Positions 22,418 through 34,448 of a stretch of 64,000 nt of DNA are shown in pieces (the first letter of the stretch is position 1; every line of letters begins with the position of its first letter). The stretch spans positions 21,210,061 through 21,274,060 of the forward strand of contig NC_084804.1 in assembly GCF_963583255.1 (NCBI RefSeq). The letters run 5' to 3'. The notes below the pieces were generated by a model that saw only the letters and a program-made list of their open reading frames with translations, did not search any database and had not been told where the DNA came from. The position numbers were made by a program, and so were the translations under genes. This DNA is from Pyrus communis (Eukaryota > Streptophyta > Magnoliopsida > Rosales > Rosaceae).

Positions 22418-23819
22418 TGTAACGACCCAAAATTTATTCAGAAGCAAAACACAGTGATAGGCCAAAAATGCAATCATGGTTAATCTTTACTCTATTATTC
22501 ATGTTAAATCAACTTACTTGACAATTATGCAAACATTAAATTGGTTACTTTATGGCTGCATCTAACCTCCTTGTTAGACTGCATATGTACCCTTAAAGGG
22601 GATCAAACCATTCGTAGTTCACCGTTATACTTAAATCGTTTATCCTTTAAATATTCAAGTGGCGGACGTTACGATATTAGATTCAAAAAACCAAATCACA
22701 TCAAACGAATGTCAAATATGAAATCAGAATATTGAATTTAGCTTAAAAAAAAAAAAAAGCAACAAAGGGAATAATTTTCATACATGGGTCATAGTGGCAG
22801 TTTCCGATGAATGGATACCCAATTTTCCGACTAACTCTAAAAAATGTCAAATTTCACATAATTGTAGTACACAACAAGGGGAATAATTTTCATAAATGGG
22901 CTGAAGTCCAATTCGGCCGAGAAGTGGCCTGAAAACACCACAATCCGACGGAAAACCCAAAAAAGGGTGAGCTTCGATTCAACATCCAACGGACTCTGAC
23001 GCCTCAACCAAGGCTTGGGCCTTGATCCTGGGTTCATACGAAGTTCCTTAGTGGTGGTGATCAACTACGAGGCTTCCAGAATTGGAGGATCACCGTCGCT
23101 ACACTAGCTAGTGCGCCGGATTTGGTCATCGGGAAAAGAAAGCTAAAACGGCTTGGGTTTTTCGTGGAACTAGGAGAGAATAGATCGGGGATGAGTTTCC
23201 AGGTGGTGGCTCGGTGCAATTCGAATTTCATGGCTTCCGTCGGGTCGGGTTGTGCAAGTAACCGGGTCGAGGGTGGATCCGCTTCCCTCCTTCTCCTTTC
23301 CCTCATTTCTTTTCTTTCTTACTCTTCCTATTCGCCTGTCCACTCTCTCATTTCCTTCCTTTCTCTTCTCCTCTCTCCACAACAGCCACACACGTGGCAC
23401 CCCATATGACTGCTCAGCAAAGCTAGAGCCTTCTAAATAAATGGTCAAATGACCATTTTGCCTTTACCTTTTCTCGTTTATATCTCTTTCGTTATAACTC
23501 TGTTTGACGAACGGTTTTCGCCTACGCACTCATAGGATCGACCTCTATCCAAATATGCCAAGATATACAGCAAAACATATAAGGATAAAGTACATCCACG
23601 TATAAGGATAAACTAGGGGCATTTTCATCCTTTTAAACTTATCGAAACAATTATACGCCGTAAATATAAATGCGTTGTAACCCAAATACGACTACAAAAT
23701 ATTTAATGTTAAAATCCAGGAATGAGATTTCACATTTCTCCTCGTTTAAATTTCATAATCGTCAATTAATTTGAATTTCATAACTGTATCACATATTTAA
23801 AAATAATCAGAGTATTACA
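22418..23819. mobile_element. solo LTR, 1402 bp
   Basis: The unit begins TGTAACGACCCAAAATTT and ends AGTATTACA, a TG...CA LTR form common in plant Gypsy elements. An exact 5-bp target duplication, GATAC, flanks it at 22413-22417 and 23820-23824. No internal retroelement sequence and no second LTR are present, so it arose by LTR-LTR recombination. Removing it joins the sequence on both sides smoothly. Reading frames inside it (for example 23061-23448) are not genes. Confidence 0.8.
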
Positions 23820-23915
23820 GATACCCTGGAGCTACATATTGTTAACTGAACTGAATCAGTTAAGTTCTTCTTATGAGATTACAAGTAAATATTGCAAATA
23901 AATGAATTTACCACT

Positions 23916-24287
23916 TTAACATCTCCTATATTCCTTGAACTTTGAAAGTAGATGGGTATACTGCCCTTTCTCCATTATATCTATTATTACTTCATAAGCT
24001 AAAGCAAGTTTTCCAGCATTTTGCAAATAACTTACTAAGTTGTTGTACACAATAAAATTCGGATCACAGCCTCTGGATTCCATAACTTTGAGCATGGAGC
24101 ATGCTTCCTCAAACTTTATTGGCATACAAAGATCACGAATGATAGCATTGTATGTAAATACATTTGGAGTTAGCAAAACTATATCTACCATTCTTATATT
24201 CTTTTGTGGGTTGTATTTGACGTTTGATTGTGTTTCTGGTACTGGTTTGGAGAAGACGGGCTGTAAGTTAACATGGTGTTGAGACAT
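23916..24287 (-). pseudogene. pentatricopeptide-repeat (PPR) protein fragment
   Basis: A 123-codon frame contains two consecutive 35-residue PPR motifs, at residues 41-75 (starting PNVFTYNAIIRDLC) and 76-110 (starting PNFIVYNNLVSYL), followed by a short tail and stop. PPR proteins bind organellar RNA and normally have ten or more repeats plus a targeting peptide, so this is a fragment. The 40 residues before the repeats look unrelated to PPR sequence. It may have been captured by the surrounding inverted-repeat element. A transcribed small gene cannot be ruled out. Confidence 0.65.
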
Positions 24288-24640
24288 GGCATAATTGGAC
24301 TCAAAGAAGATAGGATTAATGACAGTGACGGGTGAGAAGTGAGGAATGAGGAGAGAGGGTTAGAAGAACATATAGATATGAAATCCTAGAGGGTGAGATG
24401 TGATTATTTTTGGTCGTTGTTATATACACTTCACATAAATTTATAATCACTCTAAAAAAATCAATAAAAATCTCAATTGGCTACCCATAAATTTGGATGT
24501 AATTTTAAAATCCTCTTAAATCCTATTTTGATTACACCATGATTTCAATGTCTTTTAAAATCTTCTTTTAAAATCCTAATTGACTACACTTTGATTTCAA
24601 AGTCCAATAAAATCTTATTAAATCCAGTATTAACTAATAA

Positions 24641-25730
24641 TTTGATATTTCCATTAGAGATGGTCTTAGGTGAATGAATTTAAATTCTACCAAAATGTGT
24701 AATGTCCCAAGTGTATTCACTTCTTATAATTTAAAGTTCCAATTCAATATACTGGTCAAATTCAAGTTTGGCTTGAACTAATCTACATACTTCATTTTAA
24801 TTCACACACAATTACTATTAATTTATGTCGTTTGATTCTCTTTAATTAATATAATTCAACAACAAAAGACGAAGTGGTGTATGAATAACACCAATTCATT
24901 CAAATTTTTGAAGTTCGAGGTCCCCTTCAGCCATTAATAACAATAAGAAATAACCTACACTCAAGAACCTACATATTATATCTTGAATTATCTTATAAAA
25001 CAAAAATCACATTAACAACACAAAAAAATCTTAGTGGCAATGTAAGAGTCTAAGACAAGCTCAAAGCATTATATTAAATAATCATAAGTTTACCGAAATA
25101 AATGCAAAGATTATTAATTAATTAAATTTGGTAGGGACAAAAACAAGTAATGATTCGTCTAAGGACATCATCATTGTTCAAAGGTTTTGTACCTACTTTT
25201 GTTGCCTCACACATCCCACTAACTTAATAGCACGTACCAACTCCATACATTCACAAACACACAAACACACACACACACGCACACACAAACAATTGGATTG
25301 GATCCACCAAAACCTGGTAATCTGTTCGTGTCTTATTCTCCTTTAATTTGTCTTCTTCCCACCTCCACCATGCGTGACACTTGCCATTAATTTTTCTTTC
25401 CAATGATAGATTTTATTTTTTAAACAATGTTATTTACATTAAAGAGAGAATGAATGTTCTTAATTCACAATGAATTAATAATAATATAGTTCAAATTTGT
25501 TTTTGACGAGAATCGAACCTAAGATCTTTCACTTATAAATGTAGAAGAATACTATCAATGGAGTTTAAACTCATGCCGTCATAGAAGAGCTCTACACTTT
25601 TCCACCGTTGCTGTAAAGTGCCACGATAAATTTTATTAAACTAAATATTAGATTAACCATCCACAGAATTTGAACTCACGTCAAACATTCAAGCTCTAAA
25701 CCATTTTACCACTATGGTAAAAGACCACTG
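24641..25730. other. AT-rich spacer with SINE-like fragments
   Basis: Around 25440-25565 is a SINE-like repeat on the - strand: its reverse complement contains a B-box-like GGTTCGATTCTCG. A second weaker piece lies around 25640-25700. A CA-rich microsatellite is at about 25257-25290. I see no gene. Confidence 0.45.
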
Positions 25731-25802
25731 GTCATGCCATTAATTAAGCGTCTTCTTCTTGTCCAACTCAAACGAGCACACTTAACTCACACAGCATTCA
25801 AC

Positions 25803-25857
<55 letters not shown>

Positions 25858-27182
25858 CTGTTCTACCCGTGGCCCGTTGTTCTTTGACTTCTTTTTCTCT
25901 TTGGCTTTTCCTTTTTGCCCTTTTTCTTTTTACTCTCTCTTCCCTCTCTCTGTCATTGATTATCGTTACCGGGAGAGGTAAACTGTCGGTGGAGTGCGAG
26001 CATCCTATGATTCTATTGATTCATGAAGAAGAAACTCTCTCTTCATTTGTGATATTATAAGTCGTTGTTTTCTTCTCCTTTGACTTCCACAGTAAGGCAT
26101 GGTGCAAACAGTTCTTGGAGCACCACTGTTTTAGCATTTTGGTCTCTCTTTTAATTGCCCAGGTGAGAACTTTTGGTTTCAGATAATTATTAACCTTCAT
26201 TTTCTTCATGCGTGATCTTCCTTGCTCTTACCATGCTAAGAAATTTTAGATTTACTGCAAGAATTCTTGTTTCCTCAAATTTGGTGGTAATCTCACCATG
26301 GTTTAATCCTAATTTATTTGTTTTTAATTTTTAAAAATATTTTTGCAGCAGTAAAATGGTCTATTTGTTTAGATTGCTATAGAGTATATAGCAATTTGGT
26401 TATGAAAGCTAAAAATTCTGCCTTATTTTGTTGATCGGAGACGGAGAAATGCCACTGTTACCTTGTGGTTGATCACCCCTTGTTCCTTTTGAGAGGTTTT
26501 ATGCCTCCATTATTTTACTTTTTTTTTTCTTCAGCTGCATGCAGCCTCAGCGGAATGTAAAATTTTGGAGCCTTCACTGGGAGAAAATTACGGTGCTTAA
26601 ATCTTTGTTTTATGCTTTCCTTTTTGTGGTTATGATCATTAGTTGTTTCTAGCAGACGTGGGTTAGGCCAGATGGTCAGGGTTTGTGCCCCTTCTTGCAC
26701 TCAAGTTGGAATCTTGGTCCCCCTATATCAGAATACTTCCGAATATCGGATAGTTAAAAGAACGGCAATTCAGTATTTCGAGTTTTTCTCCCTGCGTCAC
26801 CAACAGCGTCTTAGTGAGGCAATCAATTCATTTCACCTTCATTTTTAAGGACACTGTTACTCTAATGCTTTGTTTCTAGCAGACGCAGGTTAGGCAAGTT
26901 GGTCAGGGATCGTGCCTCTTCTTGCACTCAAGTTCGAATCCTCCTCCCCATAGATCAGAATACTTTAGAATACCGGATAGTTTAAACAAGGGAAATTCAG
27001 AATTTCGAGTTTTTATCCCTGTGTTACCAACAGCGTCTTAGTTAGGCAATCAATTCATTTCACTTTCATTTTTAAGGACATTGTTTGTTACTCTAATGCT
27101 TTGTTTCTTTTATAAGTTACTGATAGTTTTCTACATGCTTAGTTGGTTCTCCGTTTCTGTTCTTGAATAGTGACCCGAAATC
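25731..27182 (+). promoter_or_regulatory. promoter and spliced 5' leader of the FPP gene
   Basis: A pure CT repeat of about 49 bp (25807-25855) lies in what is probably the leader or core promoter. A good donor (CAG/GTGAGA at 26162/26163) and an acceptor (GAATAG at 27165-27170), 12 nt before the ATG, suggest a leader intron of about 1 kb, 26163-27170. That intron contains a tandemly duplicated SINE-like unit. The exact transcription start is not determinable. Confidence 0.5.
26644..27105 (+). repeat. tandem duplication of a tRNA-derived SINE-like unit
   Basis: Two copies of about 230 bp (26644-26870 and 26871-27105) differ by scattered substitutions and small indels. Each opens with a tRNA-like segment: TTAGGC and GGTCAGGG near the start, then CAAGTTCGAATCC (intact in copy 2, CAAGTTGGAATCT in copy 1), which matches a Pol III B box. 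Each ends CTCTAATGCTTTG. They lie in the leader intron of the FPP gene, in the sense orientation. Confidence 0.65.
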
Positions 27183-30100
27183 ATGGACCACAAGGCTTGG
27201 CTTTGGAGGAAAAAATCTTCAGAGAAGACAATTCTTGCAGCTAACAAAGGTGCCACTCCTTTGGGAAGAATTGAAGAAGAGGTAACCAATCACTTTGCGT
27301 TTCGGATCAACCAATTTGTTTCCCGAGTATAATACCGTTTTGTTTCCCCCATTTTGTCTGTCTTGTGCGCAGCAATTGTCTGCGGATATGCAGCATATGT
27401 ATTCATTTGATTTGTGCATCTGCTGTTTTTGTTTTGAGCCTTTTATAGTATACAATCCATCTATGTGCATATATTGGAGTAGTTTACTGGGGGAGCAAAG
27501 ATGTTTTAATCTGATTATTGTACTACCGATGTTTTATCATGTTAGGTACAGACATTTTCATATCCAGCTGAGAAAGGAAGCGAAACAGAGAGATCAAGGA
27601 AAAATCTAAATGAGAAGTTAGCTTCAGTTCTCCTAGACCGCACTGTAAAAGAAGATCCTGTTCCAGAACATGCAAAACCGGAAGAAGAAGCTATAGCAGG
27701 TGATTGTAAGTTATTCTTCTCTTTCCACAGCTTACAAATCTTTCTTTACAAGCTTCGTTGTTTTTTATATCATCGGTAAAACCCCTATTTTTCTCATTGA
27801 ATGCTCATTTTGAGTTTTTGCTGATTGTATAAATAACTATTGTTTCAGGTAGTGAGAAGGCAGGAGAGTCGGTTTTAAAGCAAGAATTAGAGGAACCTTT
27901 GAGGCAGGGAGTATCCACAAATGAAAGATCAACTCATTCAGATGATGCGTTGAACGAATGCATGCAGCAGCTAAAGTTTGTTCGGGAAGAACAGGAGCAA
28001 AGAGTACATGAAGCAGTTATGATGACATCAAGAGAGTATGAGAAGGCACAGAGAAAGTTAGAAGAGAAGTTGAGAGAGACAAGTGAACAGCTTACACACT
28101 TGGTTGCTGAAAATACTAATTTGAACAGAGCCCTTCGAGCAAAAGACAAATTGATCGAAGATTTGAATAGACACAAGTCTCAAACTGATGCAGAATTCAG
28201 TGCACTAATGGTTAGACTGGATTCCACAGAAAAGGAAAATGCTTTTCTAAGATATGAATTTCACATGCTTGAGAAGGAACTTGAGATCCGAAGTGAGGAG
28301 ATGGAATACAACCGTCGGTCAGCTGCAGAATCGCATAAACAACATTTGGAGAGTGTGAGGATAATCGCAAAGTTAGAACAAGAATGTCAGAGACTTCATC
28401 TCCTTATGCGAAAGCGGCTGCCAGGTCCTACTGCTTTGGTGAATATGAAGAGTGAGGTTCAAATGCTGGGAAGGGATCAGACCGAGATGAGAAGAAGAAA
28501 GCAGAATCCCACAAGGGATATGGTTGTAAAAGATGCCAACATGGGAAGTTCTCCTGAAATTTCAAATAAGAAGATGAGTCCCGTGATTGAGCAATTACGA
28601 GATTTGGAAGAAGAAAACAAAACTCTTAGAGAAATTTTAACAAAGAAAAACGCCGAACTCCTTTCTTCAAGGACCACATATTCTCGAACAGCTTCCAGAT
28701 TGTCACAGGCCGAGACTCAGCTTGGAGAGCTTTCTAAATTCCAGAAATCTATGGAGTTGGTACCATATAATGACATTTCACGATATTCAAGGTTTGACAT
28801 TGGCAGCGATGATAGCTCGTCCGAATCTTGGGCTAGTGCTCTAATTTCAGAGTTGGAACATTTTAAAAACGAGAGACTTAAAAGTCCACAGGAATGTTCA
28901 GACATTAGCTTAATGGATGATTTTGTTGAGATGGAGAAATTGGCAATAGTTTCTGCTGGTAAACCTCCTAACAATGGGCATCAACATTGTTTTACCGGTA
29001 GGGAGCTTGTACCGCTTGAAGTCAATTCCAACAGTGACAAGAGAAAGCACGGCGCGTCAAAAGATTCAAGGTCCGAGAATTCTTTTGACTGGCTTCAGGT
29101 CGTTTTAAAAGCAATGTTGGAGCAAAAGAATGTTTCGAAACGAAGTTTAGATGAGCTATTTGAGGACATCAAAATTGCCTTGGGTTACATAAATCCACCA
29201 ATCGACAATGGACCTCGTAGAAGTGCAGTCTCAAGGCCTAAAGCAGAATCTGATCCTGTAGATTCTTTTGGTGGAGCTTTGAGTATTGACACTTCAGTGG
29301 AAGACAGTGGCAGCCAACGTTGTCAAGATGCTTCAAGCATGAGGAATAAAATCAATAAGCAATTTGGTTGGCCTGAAGACCGACGAGATAATGGAGTGAA
29401 GGGTGCATCTGCGGAGCAGTTTTTGTGTCTGCCTTTAGCTGCTTCTTCAAATGAAACAAATGTTCCACTTCAATTGAATATGGTGCAGGATAAACTGCAA
29501 GAAGAAAACAGCAGATTGAAAGATGAACTAAAGAATATGGAAGCTAGCCTGCAGTCAGCAACCGAAAAGAATAAAGCGTTGGTCATACAACTTCAGGAAT
29601 CACAACAAAGAATTGAAAGCTTAATGACAGAAGTGGAGAGTCTGAAAGAATCAGAGGGGGTGATGGTAGACCAGATCGAAAATCAGAAGTCGATTAATGA
29701 AGATCTTGATACTCAACTGACTGTTGCCAAAGCAAAGTTGAAACAAGTCTTCCAGAAGTTTTCTTCTTTAGAAGTTGAATTGGAGGATAAACATAACTGT
29801 TGTGAAGATTTAGAAGCAACATGTCTTGAGCTTCAGCTCCAGCTACAAAGGTAAGTTCCGGTCTCCTGATTTTTCTTTCTGCCGAAACTATGTAAAGCTT
29901 GTGTTGATTTGATTGATGAGATAACTCTGATTTGTGAAATGTTGAACTCAGTGCTGAGAAGGAGACTCTAACGCACGGCATAAACCAAGACGAAAAACAA
30001 TCCCCATCCGTAAGTCCACGGGAATGTAGAAATCATCACTATCATTATATGAAAATAAGTAACCGAACACATTTGTAAACTATCTTTTAACTCGGCACAG

Positions 30101-30611
30101 CAATGTGACATGTTATATTTTGCAGGGATGGGAAATCACAACAGCTTCGGTGAAGCTGGCAGAGTGTCAAGAAACCATCCTAAACCTAGGAAAACAGATC
30201 AAGGCACTGACTACACCAAGGGAAGCACAACGTTTTGACAAGGTGTTCTCCACAACCAGCACTGCAGCCAATGCCACCAACAGTAACCTGAACAGGCGCT
30301 CTTCCCTGCTTGATCAAATGCTAGCTGAGGACAATCCCAAGTCTCCAAAAGATAATGAGACAACGGATGCAGATCTGCAGAAACCATCCCTTTTTCAGTC
30401 TGATAGTCACAATGCCTTGTCCACTCCTATCGCTCTGGTACATATGCCGGAAGGGCATCTAGGTTCAAGGGGTAAAGGTGGTAACAGCGCAGTTGGGAGT
30501 CTGGCTATTGTGCCGAGTAAGAAACAAGGAGGTTTTGGTTTGCTAAGGAGGCTACTGCTGCGAAGAAAGAAAGGAAGCACCAAGAAACCCCAATCCTTGG
30601 CGAAAGTATGA
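27183..30611 (+). CDS. FPP: filament-like plant protein (FPP), long coiled coil
   Basis: FPPs are plant-specific long coiled-coil proteins. The Arabidopsis member FPP7/VETH-type and its relatives associate with the cytoskeleton and exocyst; the role of this copy is inferred only from family. Coding exons are 27183-27281, 27546-27705, 27849-29850, 29952-30009 and 30126-30611, all phase-consistent, giving 934 aa. The N-terminus MDHKAWLWRKKSSEKTI is the family signature. Exon 3 encodes two main coiled-coil tracts (about residues 115-250 and 590-750) rich in Glu, Lys, Leu and Gln, separated by a Ser-rich, less structured middle. The C-terminus is basic (GLLRRLLLRRKKGSTKK), also usual in the family. 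The reading frame is clean. It is convergent with the WSD gene, whose stop codon is 582 bp away. Confidence 0.9.
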
Positions 30612-31192
30612 TTGCCCAAGAGCCATCATGCCTACTGAGGCAAATATGTGACTTTACGTATGCTTTTCGGTTGTTTGACAACGCTTAGCGGGTTCCCGAG
30701 AGATTTGGTTTTTTTTTCTTGTGTAGGGTTAGTGAGAGAGTGAGAGAGAACTATGACACTGTAAGTATAGTTGATGTGTATGTCTTTGTAAGTGTGAAAG
30801 CCTGTAAGATTATCACTAATCTACCCCTATTCTTCAGTTATGAATTCAATCTAATCCTAAAGATGCATTATAATTATAATCTGAGTAAACCCATCTGTAA
30901 TTCCATATTTTGTTTTTGGTCAAACGATGGATTGTGTTAGATTAAATGTTAGATTAGCCACTGACTGGTTCGAACCCACATCGTCATGCATGGCTCAACC
31001 TCTTTCCACCAATAGCATTAGCCGACCAATTAATCCGCGATTTCCAGTGGAAACGTTCACAAATAAACGTTAATATAGAAAAATTTGTCCATGCTAATGG
31101 GATGTAAAACTGTATCCCTTATCCATCACTGTGTTCAACCTCATACAACAATATAACATTCCATTAAACGTAGAGACGTTACGTCGTGCTTG
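30612..31192. other. 3' spacer between convergent FPP and WSD genes
   Basis: This holds both 3' UTRs. Around 30935-31035 is a SINE-like fragment whose reverse complement carries a B-box-like GTGGGTTCGAACC. No other feature is visible. Confidence 0.45.
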
Positions 31193-34100
31193 TTAGGTTC
31201 TACCGATGGCTGCAGCTGCTTCCTTCATATCAAGCAAGGCCTCTTCAAAGCACCTGGCGAGAAATGCAGGGTCAGGGATGATATCTTTGGTCACCAAAAT
31301 TTGCAAGTCTGCTCTTTCAACATAGCTCACCAAGTGCATTACAAGCGCCTACATTACCAGCCAGAAAAATCATTCATGTTCTATCACATATATATTCACA
31401 TTGCATATATTTAAGTTAATCTTTGGGATTACACACACACACACACACACATACCTGGGGCAGGCTGGATGCATTAATTCTTAGGTAAGTTACAGGGTTG
31501 CCTCCAAGTGCAAGTTCTTCTTGCGGGCCAACTATATTTGAGATAGTAAAGCTAGCATTGCACACAAGCCTGTAAAGAAACCAGGTGGCAATCTGCAGTA
31601 GAATGGATATTAATAATATTAAAAAAAAAAAAATTAACCCACCCAATTTTGTTTGGTATTCTCGAATATTTAATTAATTGTTTCAAAAGGATAAAAAGTG
31701 CAATTTGTTAAGAGAAATTATAAGACCATCTCCTACTCTTGAGTTAAAATCTAAAATTTTAACTTATAAATAGTTTTTTTGCTCCAACTTTTTTGGATTT
31801 TTAAGATCGAGATTATTAAAAAATGAATTTAGGATAATTTTTTTCTTTAAAGTAACTTTAAAAAAAAATTATTATATAAACTATCATAATTTAATTTTAT
31901 GAACATTTTAATATAAAAATATTTAGATTCTGATAAATATTGAAAAATTACTAAATTGACACAATTAAAATCGTGGAACAATATGAAAGAATATGAAACA
32001 CATGAAATATATATATTTTAATTATTTTAGCAGGTGGATTTAAATTTGGACCATTAGATTTTTTTTCTTCTTATTGTTGAATTTGATCATATTATATCTT
32101 AGCCGTTTGATTCAACAAATCTATAAATATAAAACTAAAAAAAAACTCAGGGGAATTCTAGGTTAAATTTGCCCCATAAATGAGTTTTGGGTTAAAACTC
32201 ATATTTGACCTAAAGGTTGGAGTAGGTCTCAAAGTGAGACTCGTTATGGACTGTCCGCCACCTCATATTTTTTGCACAATATTTTATATTGTTGGCACGA
32301 GAATTGTGCAAAAAATATAAAGTGAGGGAGAGTCTTGATTTTGAAAAAGTTTTCTTAACATTTCTCTTTTTGTTATCCTCACCTTTTGTCCAAAGTAGGT
32401 CATAAAAAAGCATGCAATTTTGTTTGAGAAATGAGCCTCCACAGATTTTTTCTTCCTGTCAAGCATCACCTTATTTCTCTTCAGATACTCAAGAGGATCA
32501 GTGCCGCTGCTCTTATGGCAATGAATAGGTAGGTGAAACATGCCGAATTTGTTACCCCAACTTGACCCAGAAGATTTCATCATATCGGATACCTGATCAC
32601 ATGTTCAAGCTTTTTAACTGTATAACTGTACAGCCAAATTCAGCAAATGATTTTTGTTCAAATTCAATCCAATTCCATTTTTGACAACGTTAATTCAAAC
32701 CTCGTAAATGAGGGCCTTTTTAAAAATAATTATTCAATCAATACAAAAATTCGGAGCAACAATGTAAAACTTTCGGTTGCAATGCTTTAGATGATTTTTT
32801 TTTTTTGGTTTGGGGAGTATTTGGACATGATAGCTTAAAGGTGTTTTTAAGATTATATTTTGTGCAACTAATCTGAAATCATTTTTTTAATGGGTCAAAC
32901 TTATGATTAGGCCAATTTCGATTATAAAGATCTTTAAATAGGCTGATCATGTTTTCTTTCTATTGTAATGAGTATTTTTCAAGTGCAAAGTTTTGAGCCA
33001 ATACTTGGATGCCTTCCAAGTGAAGTGACCCTAAGAACAAAAATGTAACCCTTATTTTGATTGTTATAATGATTTTGTTGCTCGAAAATTTTCTATTAAT
33101 TGAATAATTTATTTAAAAAGGCTTAATTAGAGTTGTAGAAAATGGAATTGAGATTGGTTTAGTGTGTAAGTTAGAGGTAAACAAATGAGTAAAAAATAAA
33201 ATGTCTAAATACCCTTGTGTTTAACAGCCCTTTAACAGAATGGGTGAAGTGAGACCAAGACAGTCGAAAATGTCTGGTTCAAAAGGCAAAGTGAGAAAAC
33301 TAATTTCAAAGGGTAAATTGAGACTAAATGGTAGTTTCAGAAGGCATTTCAATTAATAAGCCAAGTTTGTGAACTATTATATTATATCAGTTAGTGAACT
33401 ATTATATTATATTAGTTGCTACTTGCAAGTTGTGTCCTTTACCAATCGAACCCGGCCAACGGTTTTGACTGAACCGATTTTCGACAACTGTATGGTAACA
33501 ATTGGCTGGCAGTACGTGGTTTTCTAAAATTATTGTGTATATATGGCCGGCTGGTGGCAGCACAATAACTTAAACACGGTTTGCCAACCGACCTAGACCT
33601 ATGTAATTAATTATAAAAAAATAACAAAAATGCTACTCTTACTATCTATTTGTACCATCTATCTGATAAAGATGAGACCTTAGCGTGACCTACTTGTATT
33701 TAGAAAGATGGTATAAATAGGTGGTATGTGTAACGTTACTCTAAAAATAAATATAAAATATATAAAGTTCCAAACCTCCATTCCAGGCTGCTGTCTTAAA
33801 TTTACCATGGCCAGCCCAGTAATTCGAAGTCCCTCCGACAAAACTGACGAGAAGAACAATTGGGTTTAGATTAAGATACGTGATCGAATGCCATTGAACT
33901 GATATAATTCAAATGAGACGTTCAAGAAAATTGAGGACCGAAAATATGGGTTGCCTTTAAATTCTGATCCCTTTCGGTGTTGTACAAGAAAATTAAGGAC
34001 TGCAAAAATGGATTGCCTTTAAATTATTATACCTTTTGGTGTATGGTGACTTAGGTATATTGATAGCCCAGATGAAACAACCGCAACAAGAACATCATTT

Positions 34101-34414
34101 ATGGTCTGCATGGTGGCATAAAAAAAGGGTTATTTAGATATAGACCATTCCAACTCTTATTTCTTATATAAAAACTCACCTAATTATAAACATTCAAATA
34201 AAACTCAAATTTAAAAGTGATTGCCATGTAGGAAAGTAATTGACCTATTAATAAAAAATATTTACAACTTGTACCACAATATTCAAAATAAATTAATAAA
34301 TATTATTGCTCACCTTAATTACAATGAACAAATAATTTATTGCATATTATTACCCCTAACACACACATATATACACATATATACGTTCAAATGTATATAG
34401 TACTACCATAAGCT

Positions 34415-34448
<34 letters not shown>

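Larger units (their letters stand above)
21797..24640. mobile_element. possible Mutator-like element carrying gene fragments
   Basis: Sequence near 21797-21860 (GTAGTCAATATAGG then GGATTTTAAAAGATTTTAAAAG) recurs inverted near 24640-24540 (GTGTAGTCAATTAGG then GATTTTAAAAG). This suggests terminal inverted repeats of a non-autonomous element with a 2.8-kb interior. The interior holds a solo LTR and a PPR-gene fragment, which would make it Pack-MULE-like. The right side shows two stacked copies of the end motif and I could not identify a 9-bp target duplication, so boundaries and class are unsure. Confidence 0.4.

Noticed and set aside
23061..23448. Overlapping frames of 62-95 codons that might be a gene.
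   Set aside because: They fall wholly inside the solo LTR 22418-23819 and are explained by its GC-richer centre.
26644..26960. tRNA-like segments upstream of FPP that might be tRNA genes.
   Set aside because: Only B-box-like and weak A-box-like motifs are present. No acceptor or anticodon stem can be formed, so they are SINE-like.
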